The notes: generated from the letters alone by a model not told the origin. 64,000 nucleotides of DNA from Planctomycetota bacterium (GCA_023954375.1 JAMLIC010000017.1:62001-126000); one strand, 5' to 3'; shown: positions 8,775 to 17,325, counted from the stretch's first letter. Program-made: numbers and translations.

Positions 8775-9011
8775 CGACGCAGCGCCTCGCCACGACCCCG
8801 CCCACTCCCCCGCCGCGTCCTTCCTCGGGCCGCCGGTCTCGGCGGTCCACGTCCTCGGCACCTCCGCCCAAGGACTTGCGTCGGCCGCCCCGCTCCCCGT
8901 CGCGTGCCGACTCGTCGAAGATCCTCGCTCGCGACCCGTGCCAAGACAGCCTCGCCCCTCCCGCTGACCGCCAATCTGCACATAGCCGGGCGGCTCACGC
9001 GAACGACCGCC
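8775..9011. other. Non-coding 3' part of the IS91-like element
   Basis: About 240 bp between the transposase stop and the right terminal repeat. No convincing gene, RBS or repeat is seen. In IS91-type elements this interval contains the origin end used for replication. Confidence 0.4.
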
Positions 9012-9034
9012 GCCGCGCAGCGGCATAGTTCAAC
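9012..9034 (-). repeat. Right terminal inverted repeat of IS91-like element
   Basis: Ends CATAGTTCAAC and is the reverse complement of 6485-6507 with 22 of 23 matches. It contains the same GCCGC-type hairpin. Confidence 0.85.
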
Positions 9035-9118
9035 CCGTCGATTGCTCGCCGCTCGCGGGGCAGGCGCCCGGCCGGGCGAGGCCGTGCTCGCCGCGAGCGA
9101 CTCTCAATCGCCTCTTGG

Positions 9119-9157
9119 TTAGCCATTAGCCATTAGCTGTTAGCCATTAGCAGTTGG
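9119..9157. repeat. Heptamer array, TTAGCCA units
   Basis: Five 7-bp units of TTAGCCA, TTAGCTG and TTAGCAG type, in the same orientation as the array at 6461-6488. They lie about 85 bp outside the right end of the insertion element. Confidence 0.8.
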
Positions 9158-9230
9158 CCTCTCCGAGGGAGGCCGTGGTGCGCGACACTCGGGAGAAGCG
9201 GATGCCGGACACCGACAGCTTTCATGCAGC

Positions 9231-9262
9231 GGCTAACAGCTAACAGCTAACAGCTAACAGCC
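9231..9262. repeat. Heptamer array, inverted GCTAACA units
   Basis: Four GCTAACA units, the inverse of the TTAGCTG-type units at 9119-9157, so the two arrays can pair across a 75-bp loop. The array ends about 30 bp before the start of the ATP-grasp gene and includes no part of its RBS. Confidence 0.8.
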
Positions 9263-9293
9263 AGAGATCCAGGGCAGGGAGGGGAGGTCGCAG

Positions 9294-10334
9294 GTGCGTG
9301 TCGCGGTGCTGGCGCTCGACCTGGCGGCCGCCCCGCCGGGGCGCGGCGACGAGGCCTGGACGCCGCCAGCCGGCGCGCACGGCCCCGCCCACGCCGACGC
9401 GGCCTCGGCGGTCGCGGCGCTCGCGCGCGCGCTCGGCCACGAGGTCGAGGTCCTGCGCCTGACCTACCCGACGCTCGACCGCCTCGACGACCTGCGCTGC
9501 GACGTGGCGGTCGACCTGTGCGAGGGGCTCGGGCGCGACGGGTTCCCGGGGGTCGAGGTGGTCGAGGCGCTCGCCGCGCGCGGCCTCCCCTGCGCCGGGG
9601 CCGACCGCGGCTTCCTGCTCCTGGGGCTCGACAAGGCGCTCGCGCGCGCGCGCCTCGCCCGGCGCGGCGTGCCCATCCCCCGCGGCGTCGTGCTCGACGA
9701 CGCCGCGCCGCTCGACGCGCTCGACGCCCTGCGGCCGCCGCTGGTGGTCAAGCCGCGCGAGGGCGGCGGCAGCGTGGGGGTCGCCGTCGCGGCCGACCTG
9801 CCGGACGCGCGGGGGGCCGCGGCGGCCGCGCGCGCGACCTACGGCGGCGTCGTCGTGGAGGAGCTCGTCGCGGGCCCCGAGCTCTCCGTCCCGGTCCTCG
9901 CCGGGCGGGTCCTGCCCGCGGTCGAGGTGGCCTTCGCGCCCGAGGTCCCGGCGCTCGCGCGCGTCCTCGCCTTCGCCGACAAGCACGCGCCGCCGGGGAC
10001 CTGGTGGCTCGAGGCCCCGCCGCGGGTCGCGCCCGACCTCGTGCGCCGCGCGGAGGCCGTCGCCCGCGCCGCCTACGACGCGCTGGGCGGCGTGGGGCAC
10101 GGCCGCGTCGACCTGCGCCTCGGCCCCGACGGCCCGGTGGTGCTCGAGGTGAACCCGAACCCGTCGCTCGAGCCGGCGCTCCGGCGCGAGGAGCAGGGGC
10201 TCTACGCGCGCTCCCTGGCGGCGGCAGGCGTGTCGCGGGTCGAGTGGCTGCGCGTCCTGCTCGACGACGCGCTCGCGCGTCACGCCTCCGGCAGCGCCCG
10301 CAGCCGCCGCGACCCGCGCGGCCGCGAGGCGTAG
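9294..10334 (+). CDS. D-alanine-D-alanine ligase-like ATP-grasp protein
   Basis: 346 residues from GTG 9294, with GGGAGG and GGAGG runs 5-12 nt upstream. The layout follows the Ddl/ATP-grasp family: an N-terminal pre-ATP-grasp domain; PPLVVKPREGGGSVGV, the ATP-binding Lys and Gly-rich loop, near 145-160; VVVEELVAGPELSVPVL; and the metal-binding LEVNPNPSLEP near 285-295. The N-terminal domain is divergent, so the ligated substrates may not be D-Ala; other carboxylate-amine ligations are possible. The 3' end overlaps the convergent DUF3754 gene by about 55 bp. Confidence 0.8.
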   Translation: MRVAVLALDLAAAPPGRGDEAWTPPAGAHGPAHADAASAVAALARALGHEVEVLRLTYPTLDRLDDLRCDVAVDLCEGLGRDGFPGVEVVEALAARGLPCAGADRGFLLLGLDKALARARLARRGVPIPRGVVLDDAAPLDALDALRPPLVVKPREGGGSVGVAVAADLPDARGAAAAARATYGGVVVEELVAGPELSVPVLAGRVLPAVEVAFAPEVPALARVLAFADKHAPPGTWWLEAPPRVAPDLVRRAEAVARAAYDALGGVGHGRVDLRLGPDGPVVLEVNPNPSLEPALRREEQGLYARSLAAAGVSRVEWLRVLLDDALARHASGSARSRRDPRGREA

Positions 10335-11464
10335 ACGTCGTCCCACGCGCCGTCGAGGTTGCGCAGGGCGGCGTCGACCGGCAGCGCCGTGAGGCGACCG
10401 GCGGCGTCGCGCGCGCAGAGGGCCAGCTCATCGAGCTTGTGCACGGCGTCGGCCACGTCGAACTGGACGCGCGCGCGGTAGCGATCCCACAGGAGCGCCT
10501 CCGCGCGCTGGCGCAGCTCCTCGGGCGTCAGCGGCCCCGGGGCGCGCGCCAGGACGGCGAACGCGAGGAGCACCTCCTTCGTGTCCTCCTCGCCGGCCAT
10601 GGTCGCCAGCCGCGCCACGACCGGCCCGTTGCTGGCCATGGTGATCGCGTAGAGGTGCTCGGCGAGGGCGTTGATGTAGCTGGCGCGGATCTTGGCGTAG
10701 TCGAGCAGCGTCTTGCTCCCGTAGATGCCGGTGATGAGCACGGCCACCGGGAGGAGGAGCGCCTGGAACGGCACCGCGAGGAGCTTGGCCATCCCGGGCG
10801 CGTAGCCGTAGAGCGCGCGGAGGAGCTTCCAGGCCGAGACGGCGGCGGCCCCGCTCGAGCCCGAGAGCTTGAGCTTGTCGAGGAGGCGCATCTTCACGCG
10901 GACCGTCGGCACCAGGAGCTCGAGGTCCTGACAGGGGACGTCCTTGAACAGCCGGAGCGTGACGTGGGGGTCGCGGCGCGTCCGCACGAGCAGCGCCACG
11001 CGCCGGTAGGTCGGGACCTCGCGCTCCTCCAGGCGGAAGAACTTGCGGACCGGGCGGAGCGTGACCGCCTTGTGGCCGCGGCCGCGGACGAAGATGGCGA
11101 GGTCCTCGAGCGCATCGAGGTCGGGGTCGATCTTGAGGCGCGCGAGCACCTCGCGGTCGCTCCGGGTGACCAGGACGTCGGCCGGCACGCGCTCGAAGTT
11201 CGCCCGCGCGAGGAGCAGCCCGAGGCGGTCCTGGAGCCGCGCGACGGAGGCCTCGAGGGCCGACGCCGGCGGGACCGTCTCGGCGTCGGGGTCGAACGGC
11301 GCGTAGAGCGCCTCGACGAGCCGCCCCTCCACCGACGCATAGTGGTGGTAGAGGTCCTCGACGACCCGGACCAGCTCCCAGAACCCGGCCCGGTCGCCCG
11401 GCTCGAAGTGGAGCGCGAGCTCGTGCGCGAGGTGGGCTGTCCGGCAGGGGACGAACCTGGGCAC
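10280..11464 (-). CDS. DUF3754-family membrane protein
   Basis: 394 residues from GTG 11464, with AAGGAG about 11 nt upstream. It has the family pattern: an N-terminal alpha/beta region with FVRGRGHKAV, a TYRRVALLVRT block, then FKDVPCQDLELLVPTVRVKMRLLDKLKL. Two adjacent hydrophobic segments follow at about 225-265 (LLAVPFQALLLPVAVLITGIYG), then the conserved KTLLDYAKIRASYINALAEHLYAITMASN-type region and a helical C-terminus. The biochemical role is unknown; mitochondrial TMEM143 is a relative. It ends inside the 3' end of the convergent ATP-grasp gene. Confidence 0.8.
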   Translation of the reverse strand: MPRFVPCRTAHLAHELALHFEPGDRAGFWELVRVVEDLYHHYASVEGRLVEALYAPFDPDAETVPPASALEASVARLQDRLGLLLARANFERVPADVLVTRSDREVLARLKIDPDLDALEDLAIFVRGRGHKAVTLRPVRKFFRLEEREVPTYRRVALLVRTRRDPHVTLRLFKDVPCQDLELLVPTVRVKMRLLDKLKLSGSSGAAAVSAWKLLRALYGYAPGMAKLLAVPFQALLLPVAVLITGIYGSKTLLDYAKIRASYINALAEHLYAITMASNGPVVARLATMAGEEDTKEVLLAFAVLARAPGPLTPEELRQRAEALLWDRYRARVQFDVADAVHKLDELALCARDAAGRLTALPVDAALRNLDGAWDDVYASRPRGSRRLRALPEA

Positions 11465-11623
11465 GCGCGCCAGAGCTCCTTGCGCAATAAGCCGTTACGG
11501 CGTCGGCTGGCGCACTCCAGTAGACTCGACGGCCCGCCGCGAGGCAACGGCGCGCCCGCGTTCGCCCGGCAGGTTGTTGAAGTCGGTGGTCGAGGCTAAG
11601 ATCCCGGCGTTCGACCCGATGCC

Positions 11624-12217
11624 ATGGTTGACCCATGGCGAAGACCCCGCCCTGCAAGGGTTTGGCTCCTGGCGAGCGAGGCCTGCTTGAAGATCCTGCG
11701 GCTGGCCCAGTCGCGCACGCTGCTGTGGGCGCACGAGCGAGGGTCGGACGTCCCTTTCGAGGTCTCGAAGGTCGTTCACCAGCAGCTCCAGCCGCGCTGC
11801 CCGACGGCGCCGCGCTGCCCGGGCGAGCCGGCGACGGCGCCGGGCAAGGGCGGGCTGTGGCTCGACCCGCACGAGCGTCCGAAGGGGAGCTGCGCCTACA
11901 GCTTCGGGACGCGCGGGGAGTGCCTGCGCACGCGCAACCAGCTGGCGCTGGAGGGCGCGCTGTTCCGCCCGAGCGAGCTGGTCCTGACCCGGCGCCTGCT
12001 CGAGGCGCTCGGGTTCCGGGTGGTGGAGGAGGCGATCGACACCACCGTGGCGGAGCCGCGGATCCTCGACGCGCACGGGCCGATCGGCCCGCGGCACCAG
12101 GTGCGCCTGCTGCGCAGCCCATCGGCCGGTCAGATCGTGCTCGTGCGGCGGCTCCCCGCCGCGCAGCCGCGACGGGAGCCGCTCATGACCGTGCTCCCCG
12201 CGGGGAGCAACACATGA
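11624..12217 (+). CDS. Hypothetical protein coupled to a lipoprotein protease
   Basis: 197 residues from ATG 11624; the start is uncertain because no SD is visible and the first 30 residues are Arg/Trp-rich. The core has five Cys (including QPRCPTAPRCPGEP and GSCAYSFGTRGECLRTRN), then LVLTRRLLEALGFRVVEEAI, which looks like a folded domain. Its stop overlaps the next start as ATGA (12214-12217), so translation is probably coupled to the serine protease gene. Family not recognised. Confidence 0.6.
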   Translation: MVDPWRRPRPARVWLLASEACLKILRLAQSRTLLWAHERGSDVPFEVSKVVHQQLQPRCPTAPRCPGEPATAPGKGGLWLDPHERPKGSCAYSFGTRGECLRTRNQLALEGALFRPSELVLTRRLLEALGFRVVEEAIDTTVAEPRILDAHGPIGPRHQVRLLRSPSAGQIVLVRRLPAAQPRREPLMTVLPAGSNT

Positions 12218-13203
12218 GCCGGCGGGCGGTGGCCGCGGCCGGCCTGGTCACCGCCCTGCTCGCGCTGAACGGCTGCCAGTCGGAGGGCGCCGGGAGCGAG
12301 CCGCGCGCGCGCGACGTCGCCTGGCTGGCCTCGGGCGTGGTCGTCGTCTCCCCCGGGCCCGAGCTCGTCGAGCTCGCCGAGCAGATGCGCCCATCGCTCG
12401 TTCGCATCAGGTCCGAGGCGCGGGTGTTCAAGCCGGTGGGCCGCTACCTGGTCGGGCTGCTCCAGGGCCTCGGCTCGCTCGTGAACCCCCACCCCTACTG
12501 GGAGTGGCCCTACCGGGTGATCAGCTTCCCGCTCTACCTGGTCCTCGGGCCCTTCGACCTTTCGGACGGCTCGGGCTCGGGCGTGTTCGTCACGGAGTCG
12601 CTCGTGCTCACCTGCGCGCACGTCGTCGACAACGCGGCGCGCATCCGCTGCGAGTTGACCGACGGGCGGCGCGTCGACGCGACGCTCGTGGCTTACGACG
12701 AGGAGCGCGACCTGGCGCTCCTGAGGGTCGAGGGCCTCCTGGGCGAGCGGCCGAGGCCCGTCCCCCTGCGGCCCGGGATGGCCCGGCCGGGGGAGCCCGT
12801 GCTGGCCATGGGGTTCCCGGGGCGCGACGTGCTCACGGACCCCCTCCTCGGGGTGCGTCGGCTGCGCGAGTCGGACGAGCGTCCGAACCCGACGGTGACG
12901 TTCGGTATCGTGTCCGCTGCGGCCGTGGACCTCGGGAACCCGGGGACGCGGTACCTCGAGACCGACGCGGCGTTGAACCCCGGCAACAGCGGCGGACCGC
13001 TGGTCGGGCTCGACGGCCGCGTGGTCGGCCTGGCGACCATGGTGGCGACGGGCAAGGAGAACGAGGGCTACGCCGTCCCCTCCTCGACGGTGCTCGAGGT
13101 GTTCGGCGAGGCGTTCGGGCTGGGGGCCGACGACGGCCCCGGCGGCGAGAGGCAAGGCGAGGTGGCGCGCGACGAGCGGGCCGCGGCGCCGGATGGACGG
13201 TGA
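12214..13203 (+). CDS. Lipoprotein trypsin-like serine protease (HtrA/DegP type, no PDZ)
   Basis: 329 residues from ATG 12214, with GGGGAG 6 nt upstream. A signal peptide ends in a lipobox (LALNG-C21), giving an envelope lipoprotein. The chymotrypsin-fold triad is complete: H136 (LTCAHVVD), D166 (EERDLALLRV) and S259 (NPGNSGGPLVG). Residues 45-95 hold a hydrophobic insert (FPLYLVLGPFDLSDGSGSG). There is no PDZ domain after the protease core; the tail is short and Gly/Asp/Arg-rich. Probably an envelope quality-control or regulated protease. The ATGA overlap with the upstream gene suggests shared function. Confidence 0.88.
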   Translation: MSRRAVAAAGLVTALLALNGCQSEGAGSEPRARDVAWLASGVVVVSPGPELVELAEQMRPSLVRIRSEARVFKPVGRYLVGLLQGLGSLVNPHPYWEWPYRVISFPLYLVLGPFDLSDGSGSGVFVTESLVLTCAHVVDNAARIRCELTDGRRVDATLVAYDEERDLALLRVEGLLGERPRPVPLRPGMARPGEPVLAMGFPGRDVLTDPLLGVRRLRESDERPNPTVTFGIVSAAAVDLGNPGTRYLETDAALNPGNSGGPLVGLDGRVVGLATMVATGKENEGYAVPSSTVLEVFGEAFGLGADDGPGGERQGEVARDERAAAPDGR

Positions 13204-13288
13204 GGGGCGCGTGACGACGGAGGCGGTGCGGCGGCGTGCGGCGGTGCGTCCGACCGGAGGCCACGGGTCCGCGAGAGCCAGGGATTCC

Positions 13289-15424
13289 ATGAAGAGCAAG
13301 GCCGCTCCCGAGCGGACGAAGGGCCAGAAGCCCGGGGCCCGGCCGGCGGCGTCCGGCAAGAAGCCCGAGGCGACGAAGAAGGCCGAGACGAAGAAGAAGG
13401 CAGAGGCGAAGCGGCCGGCGCCGAAGGCCGCGAAGCCGACGAAGCCTGCGGCCGGCGCGAAGGCCGCGGCCGCAACGAAGGCGACGAAGGCCGCGAAGCC
13501 CACGGCCGGCGCGAAGCCCGCGGCCGGCGCGAAGCCCGCGGCCGGCGCGAAGCCCGCGGCCGGCGCGAAGCCCGCGGCCGGCGCGAAGCCCGCGGCCGGC
13601 GCGAAGCCCGCGGCCGGCGCGAAGCCCGCAGCCGGCGCGAAGCCCGCAGCCGGCGCGAAGCCCGCGGCCGGCGCGAAGCCTGCGGCCGGCGCGAAGCCTG
13701 CGGCCGGCGCGAAGCCTGCGGCCGGCGCGAAGCCTGCGGCCGGCGCGAAGCCTGCGGCCGGCGCGAAGCCTGCGGCCGGCGCGAAGCCTGCGGCCGGCGC
13801 GAAGCCTGCGGCCGGCGCGAAGCCTGCGGCCGGCGCGAAGCCTGCGGCCGGCGCGAAGCCTGCGGCCGGCGCGAAGCCTGCGGCCGGCGCGAAGCCTGCG
13901 GCCGGCGCGAAGCCTGCGGCCGGCGCAAAGCCTGCGGCCGGCGCGAAGCCTGCGGCCGGCGCAAAGCCTGTGGCCGGCGCGAAGCCTGCTGCTGGCCCGA
14001 AGCCTGTGGCCGGCGCGAAGCCTGTGGCCGGCGCGAAGCCTGTGGCCGGCGCGAAGCCTGTGGCCGGCGCGAAGCCTGTGGCCGGCGCGAAGCCGGCGCC
14101 CGGCGCGAAGCCTGTGGCCGGCGCGAAGCCGGCGCCCGGCGCGAAGCCTGTGGCCGGCGCGAAGCCTGCTGCTGGCGCGAAGCCCGGCGCGAAGCCTGCT
14201 GCTGGCGCGAAGCCGTCGCCCGCGAAGCGACCGCGGCCGTCACGCTCGTCGTGGACGGAGGACGGTCCGCCGAAGAAGCGCTTCGGCGAGGACGAGGACG
14301 GCTACGAGCCGGACGAGGACAGCGACCGCGGGGGCGAGGACGACGAGTCGGAGACCGTCACCTCGGCCGAGGACGTCGAGGACGAGCTGGTCGTCCTCTC
14401 GGCGCCGGTGGCGGGGAAGCTCGACCAGCGCGAGGCGCTCCTGCGCGACGCCCTGCGCTGCCAGCGCGCCCGCGACTTCCAGGGGGCCGAGCGGCACCTG
14501 CGGCGCTTCATGGAGGAGTACCCCGACGACGTGCGGGGGCTCATCCACCAGGCCAACGTCCGGCGCGCGCAGGGTGACCGGACGGGGGCCCTCGACGCCT
14601 ACAAGCAGGCGCTCAAGCGCGACCCGAACAACCCGCTCGCGCTGTGGTGGAAGGCCGACTACCACATGAGCGAGCCGCTGAACCCCGACCTGAAGCAGGC
14701 GCAGGACGCGCTGAAGCGGATCGTGCAGGTCTTCTCGCGGCGCAAGGACGACGTCGCGCGGCAGTGGGTGGAGCAGGCCAAGGCCAAGCTCCGCTACTGC
14801 GAGAGCCGCCGCCTGACCCTCGAGTCGCACAAGTTCCTCAAGGCGAAGCCGGGCGAGGCGCCCTCGGAGAAGAGCCTGCGCCGGGCGCGCGAGCTCCTGG
14901 CCAAGGCGCGCGACGTCTACCCGGAGGACCCGCGCAACCACATGAACCTGGGCAGCGTCGAGCTGCAGCTCAAGAACCCCCAGGCGGCGATCGCCCTGTG
15001 CAGGGCGGCGCTCGAGCGCAACGCCAGCTACGCGCGGGCGCACCTGATCCTGGGTCACGCCTTCCGGGCGACGGGGCAGCTGAAGCTGGCGAAGGACTCG
15101 TTCCTGAGCTGCATCGAGCTCGACACGCTCAACCGCGACAAGGCCGAGGCCTGGCGCGCGCGCCGCGAGGTCGAGCAGGAGCTCTCGCGCTACCGGCGCC
15201 GGTTCTTCAACGTGCTCGCCAACCGGCCCGGCGAGGACGGCGAGCGCGAGCCGCTCGAGCTGCATCGCCTCAAGGAGTGGGTCGGCGTGCTCGAGGGCGA
15301 CACGATCACCGCCGCCGACCTCCACCGCGACCCGCGCGGCGCCTACGTGCTGCACGCCTACGGCGAGCGCCACGAGTACCGGGCCCTGCCCGGGCCCGAG
15401 GGGCTGTTCATCGAGCGGGTGTGA
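13289..15424 (+). CDS. Histone-H1-like PAAGAK repeat protein with TPR domain
   Basis: 711 residues from ATG 13289 (MKSKAAPERTKG); the open frame reaches 13193 but that part looks non-coding. Order: a Lys/Ala/Pro-rich basic head; about forty 6-residue repeats of PAAGAK (nt 13497-14214); a very acidic Asp/Glu stretch (FGEDEDGYEPDEDSDR); then TPR repeats from about residue 385 (RDALRCQRARDFQGAERHLR, LIHQANVRRAQGDRTGALDAY, NHMNLGSVELQLKNPQAAIAL, RAHLILGHAFRATGQLKLA). There is no signal peptide, so it is cytoplasmic. The basic repeats resemble bacterial H1-like nucleoid proteins and may bind DNA or RNA, with TPRs binding partners. Function inferred only. Confidence 0.75.
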   Translation: MKSKAAPERTKGQKPGARPAASGKKPEATKKAETKKKAEAKRPAPKAAKPTKPAAGAKAAAATKATKAAKPTAGAKPAAGAKPAAGAKPAAGAKPAAGAKPAAGAKPAAGAKPAAGAKPAAGAKPAAGAKPAAGAKPAAGAKPAAGAKPAAGAKPAAGAKPAAGAKPAAGAKPAAGAKPAAGAKPAAGAKPAAGAKPAAGAKPAAGAKPAAGAKPAAGAKPAAGAKPVAGAKPAAGPKPVAGAKPVAGAKPVAGAKPVAGAKPVAGAKPAPGAKPVAGAKPAPGAKPVAGAKPAAGAKPGAKPAAGAKPSPAKRPRPSRSSWTEDGPPKKRFGEDEDGYEPDEDSDRGGEDDESETVTSAEDVEDELVVLSAPVAGKLDQREALLRDALRCQRARDFQGAERHLRRFMEEYPDDVRGLIHQANVRRAQGDRTGALDAYKQALKRDPNNPLALWWKADYHMSEPLNPDLKQAQDALKRIVQVFSRRKDDVARQWVEQAKAKLRYCESRRLTLESHKFLKAKPGEAPSEKSLRRARELLAKARDVYPEDPRNHMNLGSVELQLKNPQAAIALCRAALERNASYARAHLILGHAFRATGQLKLAKDSFLSCIELDTLNRDKAEAWRARREVEQELSRYRRRFFNVLANRPGEDGEREPLELHRLKEWVGVLEGDTITAADLHRDPRGAYVLHAYGERHEYRALPGPEGLFIERV
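13497..14214 (+). repeat. 18-bp in-frame tandem repeat
   Basis: About forty copies of an 18-bp unit coding PAAGAK. Copies group in blocks: the first dozen use CCC-GCG, a central block uses CCT-GCG, and a 3' block is CCT-GTG (Val) with variants. Such runs of identical variants indicate local expansion by slippage or unequal crossing over. One unit near the 3' end is shortened. Confidence 0.95.
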
Positions 15425-15432
15425 AGGCGCGC

Positions 15433-15460
15433 GGCCGGGGGCGCCGCGGCGCCCCCGGCC
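15433..15460. terminator. Bidirectional hairpin between convergent genes
   Basis: A perfect 13-bp stem (GGCCGGGGGCGCC / GGCGCCCCCGGCC) with a 2-nt centre, between the stop at 15424 and the opposing stop at 15468. No U-tract on either side, as is usual in GC-rich genomes. Confidence 0.75.
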
Positions 15461-15467
15461 CGGGCGG

Positions 15468-16316
15468 TCAGAACCGCATGACGAGCGCCGCGCCGAGCAT
15501 GACCAGGGACGCGGTGGCCGAGAGCGCGAACAGGACCATCGGCACGAAGAAGAAGGGGCTGCACCACCAGCGCACGGCGGCGTACGGCGCGGTCCGGGCG
15601 ACGAGCGCCCGGTACTCGGCCGTGCAGATGTGCGCGGCGCGAGCGCTGGCGAGGACGTAGACGATCGCCCCCGTCCAGCCCATGGGCCCGAGCACGAAGA
15701 GCTTCATCACCCCCGGCGCCTCGTGGAGCTCCAGGAGGTGCCCGAGCATCGCCAGCGCGCCGAGGACCAGGAAGAGCGCGCGGCCGGCGCCGTGGTACAT
15801 CCAGAGCGCCCAGCCCAGGGCGCCGACGAGCAGGCTCACGCTGCAGCAGACGAACGCGAGCCCGAGGCCGATGCCCGCGGCGCCCGCCCAGACGCCGACG
15901 AGCGCCATCAGGAGCGCTCCGACGACGCCCAGCGCGCCGCTCAGCAGGTTCCAGAGCGAGATCGCCCGCAGGTGCCCCTCGTAGACGAGGTCGCGGCGCC
16001 TCACCTCCGCCAAGGCGCTGCCGCGCCGCGGCGGGCGGCGCTCCCCGCCCTCGTCGCCGGCGGCATCTCCGAGGCGGCCGCGGCGCGGCTCCCACCGCGC
16101 GGCCGGGCGCTCGACGGGGGGCAGGAGCTCGAGCGCGGGCTCGGGCGCCGGCGGCGCCCACCCGAGGGCGACCTGCTCGCTCGAAGGCGTGTGCGCGGGC
16201 ACCCGGACCCTCCCCCCGCACCCCGTGCAGCGCACGGACCGGCCGGCCAGGCCGGAGTTGATGTGCCCCCGCCGGCCACACGCGCAGCGGATCTCGATCA
16301 TCGTCGTCGTGGCCAT
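15468..16316 (-). CDS. Zinc-ribbon membrane protein
   Basis: 282 residues from ATG 16316, with GGGAG 5 nt upstream. The N-terminus is a short zinc ribbon (IRCACGRRG...VRCTGCGGRVRV, two Cys pairs). A Pro/Arg-rich linker follows, then four to five TM segments between about 125 and 280, including an AGIGLGLAFVCCSVSLLVGAL helix. The protein ends MLGAALVMRF. No catalytic motif is seen. The zinc-ribbon/membrane layout recurs at 28539-29543. The mRNA leader carries a 12-bp hairpin at 16325-16355. Confidence 0.75.
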   Translation of the reverse strand: MATTTMIEIRCACGRRGHINSGLAGRSVRCTGCGGRVRVPAHTPSSEQVALGWAPPAPEPALELLPPVERPAARWEPRRGRLGDAAGDEGGERRPPRRGSALAEVRRRDLVYEGHLRAISLWNLLSGALGVVGALLMALVGVWAGAAGIGLGLAFVCCSVSLLVGALGWALWMYHGAGRALFLVLGALAMLGHLLELHEAPGVMKLFVLGPMGWTGAIVYVLASARAAHICTAEYRALVARTAPYAAVRWWCSPFFFVPMVLFALSATASLVMLGAALVMRF

Positions 16317-16324
16317 CGCTCCCT

Positions 16325-16355
16325 CTCTCCCGCCGGACCCTCACCGGCGGGAGAG
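16325..16355 (-). promoter_or_regulatory. 12-bp leader hairpin next to the RBS of the zinc-ribbon gene
   Basis: CTCTCCCGCCGG pairs with CCGGCGGGAGAG around a 7-nt loop. In the leftward transcript it ends just before the GAGGGAG ribosome-binding site of the gene starting at 16316. It could shield or expose the RBS, or be a transcription barrier. Confidence 0.45.
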
Positions 16356-16632
16356 CCCTGAACACGCCGGGTACCACGGGCGAGTGGTTGCCTGAAAAGG
16401 ACTTGAGAGCGCGTTGCGGCTCCGTGAACCGATCGCCCTCGGCACTTCGTCAACACCGTGGGCAGTTCTTGACGCTGTTCGCGGATGGCCAGTGGCTTAA
16501 ATGGCGTTGCCGCGGACGCAGAGACGGCGGTGCCGCCATAACTCTCACGCCGCAAGCCGTCCAGTTGCCACCACCCCCTGACCACGGACACACAGCCTGG
16601 CAGGGTTGTCCTCGGCGCGGTACGCTCCTCTC

Positions 16633-17325
16633 GTGGACGAGCGCCTGCGAGGGCTGGAGCGCCAGGCCGCGCACGACCCGGAGGCCGCGCCGCGCCTCCT
16701 GCTCGAGCGGGTGCGCCGGGGCGAGCTTCCGGAGGAGCGTCTGGAGCTCGCCGGCCACCTCGGTCACCCGGCCGCCCGTCAGGCCCTGGGGCTCGGCGAC
16801 GAGGTCCACGCCACCCTCGACCTGACCGTGTTCCTGGCGGACCTCGCCCCGTGGGGCGGCGTCATCGTGGTCCGCGGCCTGTGCGCCGCGGGCGCCGAGG
16901 CGCTGCCCCGCTTCGCGGCCCAGGCGCCCGACGACGGGCGGCCGGGAGCGGCGCTCGCGGCGGCGGCCGCCTGGGCCGACCGGCCCGGCCCGGAGACGGC
17001 GCTCGCGGCGCGCGCCGCGGGCCGGGGCGCAGAGCGGGCGGCGCAGGACCTCGGCCAGCGCGCCGACTTCCACGCCGAGTGGGCGGTCGACACGCCGGAG
17101 CTCTATGCCGGCTACCACGCGGCCTGGGTGTGCGCGCACGCCGCCAACGCGGCGCTCGTGCTCGAGCGCCTGCGCCCGACGGTGTCGACGCCGGCGCAGG
17201 TGGAGCCGGTGGTCGACGCCTTCGTGCGCGCGCTCGAGCGCACCGGGGCGGACGAGGCGCAGGTGCGCGCGGCCGCGGAGGCGGCGCTGATCGCCTGGGC
17301 CCTCGGCCCCGCTACTCCACCGTGA
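16633..17325 (+). CDS. Hypothetical alpha-helical protein
   Basis: 230 residues from GTG 16633 (VDERLRGLERQAAHDPEAAP); TTG 16606 is an in-frame alternative. The start has no SD, but a TACGCT hexamer lies about 6 nt upstream, possibly a -10 box of a leaderless transcript. The N-terminus (LERxAAxDPEAAxRLLxERVRxGEL...LELAGHLGHPAARQALG) is a motif I associate with helical planctomycete and myxobacterial hypotheticals. The rest is Ala-rich helices with no catalytic signature. Its 3' end overlaps the convergent PPC gene by 14 bp. Confidence 0.65.
   Translation: MDERLRGLERQAAHDPEAAPRLLLERVRRGELPEERLELAGHLGHPAARQALGLGDEVHATLDLTVFLADLAPWGGVIVVRGLCAAGAEALPRFAAQAPDDGRPGAALAAAAAWADRPGPETALAARAAGRGAERAAQDLGQRADFHAEWAVDTPELYAGYHAAWVCAHAANAALVLERLRPTVSTPAQVEPVVDAFVRALERTGADEAQVRAAAEAALIAWALGPATPP

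Larger units (their letters stand above)
6485..9034 (+). mobile_element. IS91-like insertion element with accessory tyrosine recombinase
   Basis: A 2.55-kb unit bounded by 23-bp inverted repeats (22/23 identical), each containing the small hairpin GCCGCTGCGCGGC. It carries a tyrosine recombinase and an HUH transposase 6 bp apart on the same strand. This two-gene layout is known for a subset of the IS91 family, which moves by rolling-circle transposition. Inverted termini are not typical of IS91, so the boundaries are inferred from sequence symmetry. No obvious target-site duplication is seen, as expected for this family. Confidence 0.8.

Noticed and set aside
13497..14214. CRISPR-like array
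   Set aside because: Contiguous 18-bp in-frame repeats without spacers; a coding tandem repeat.
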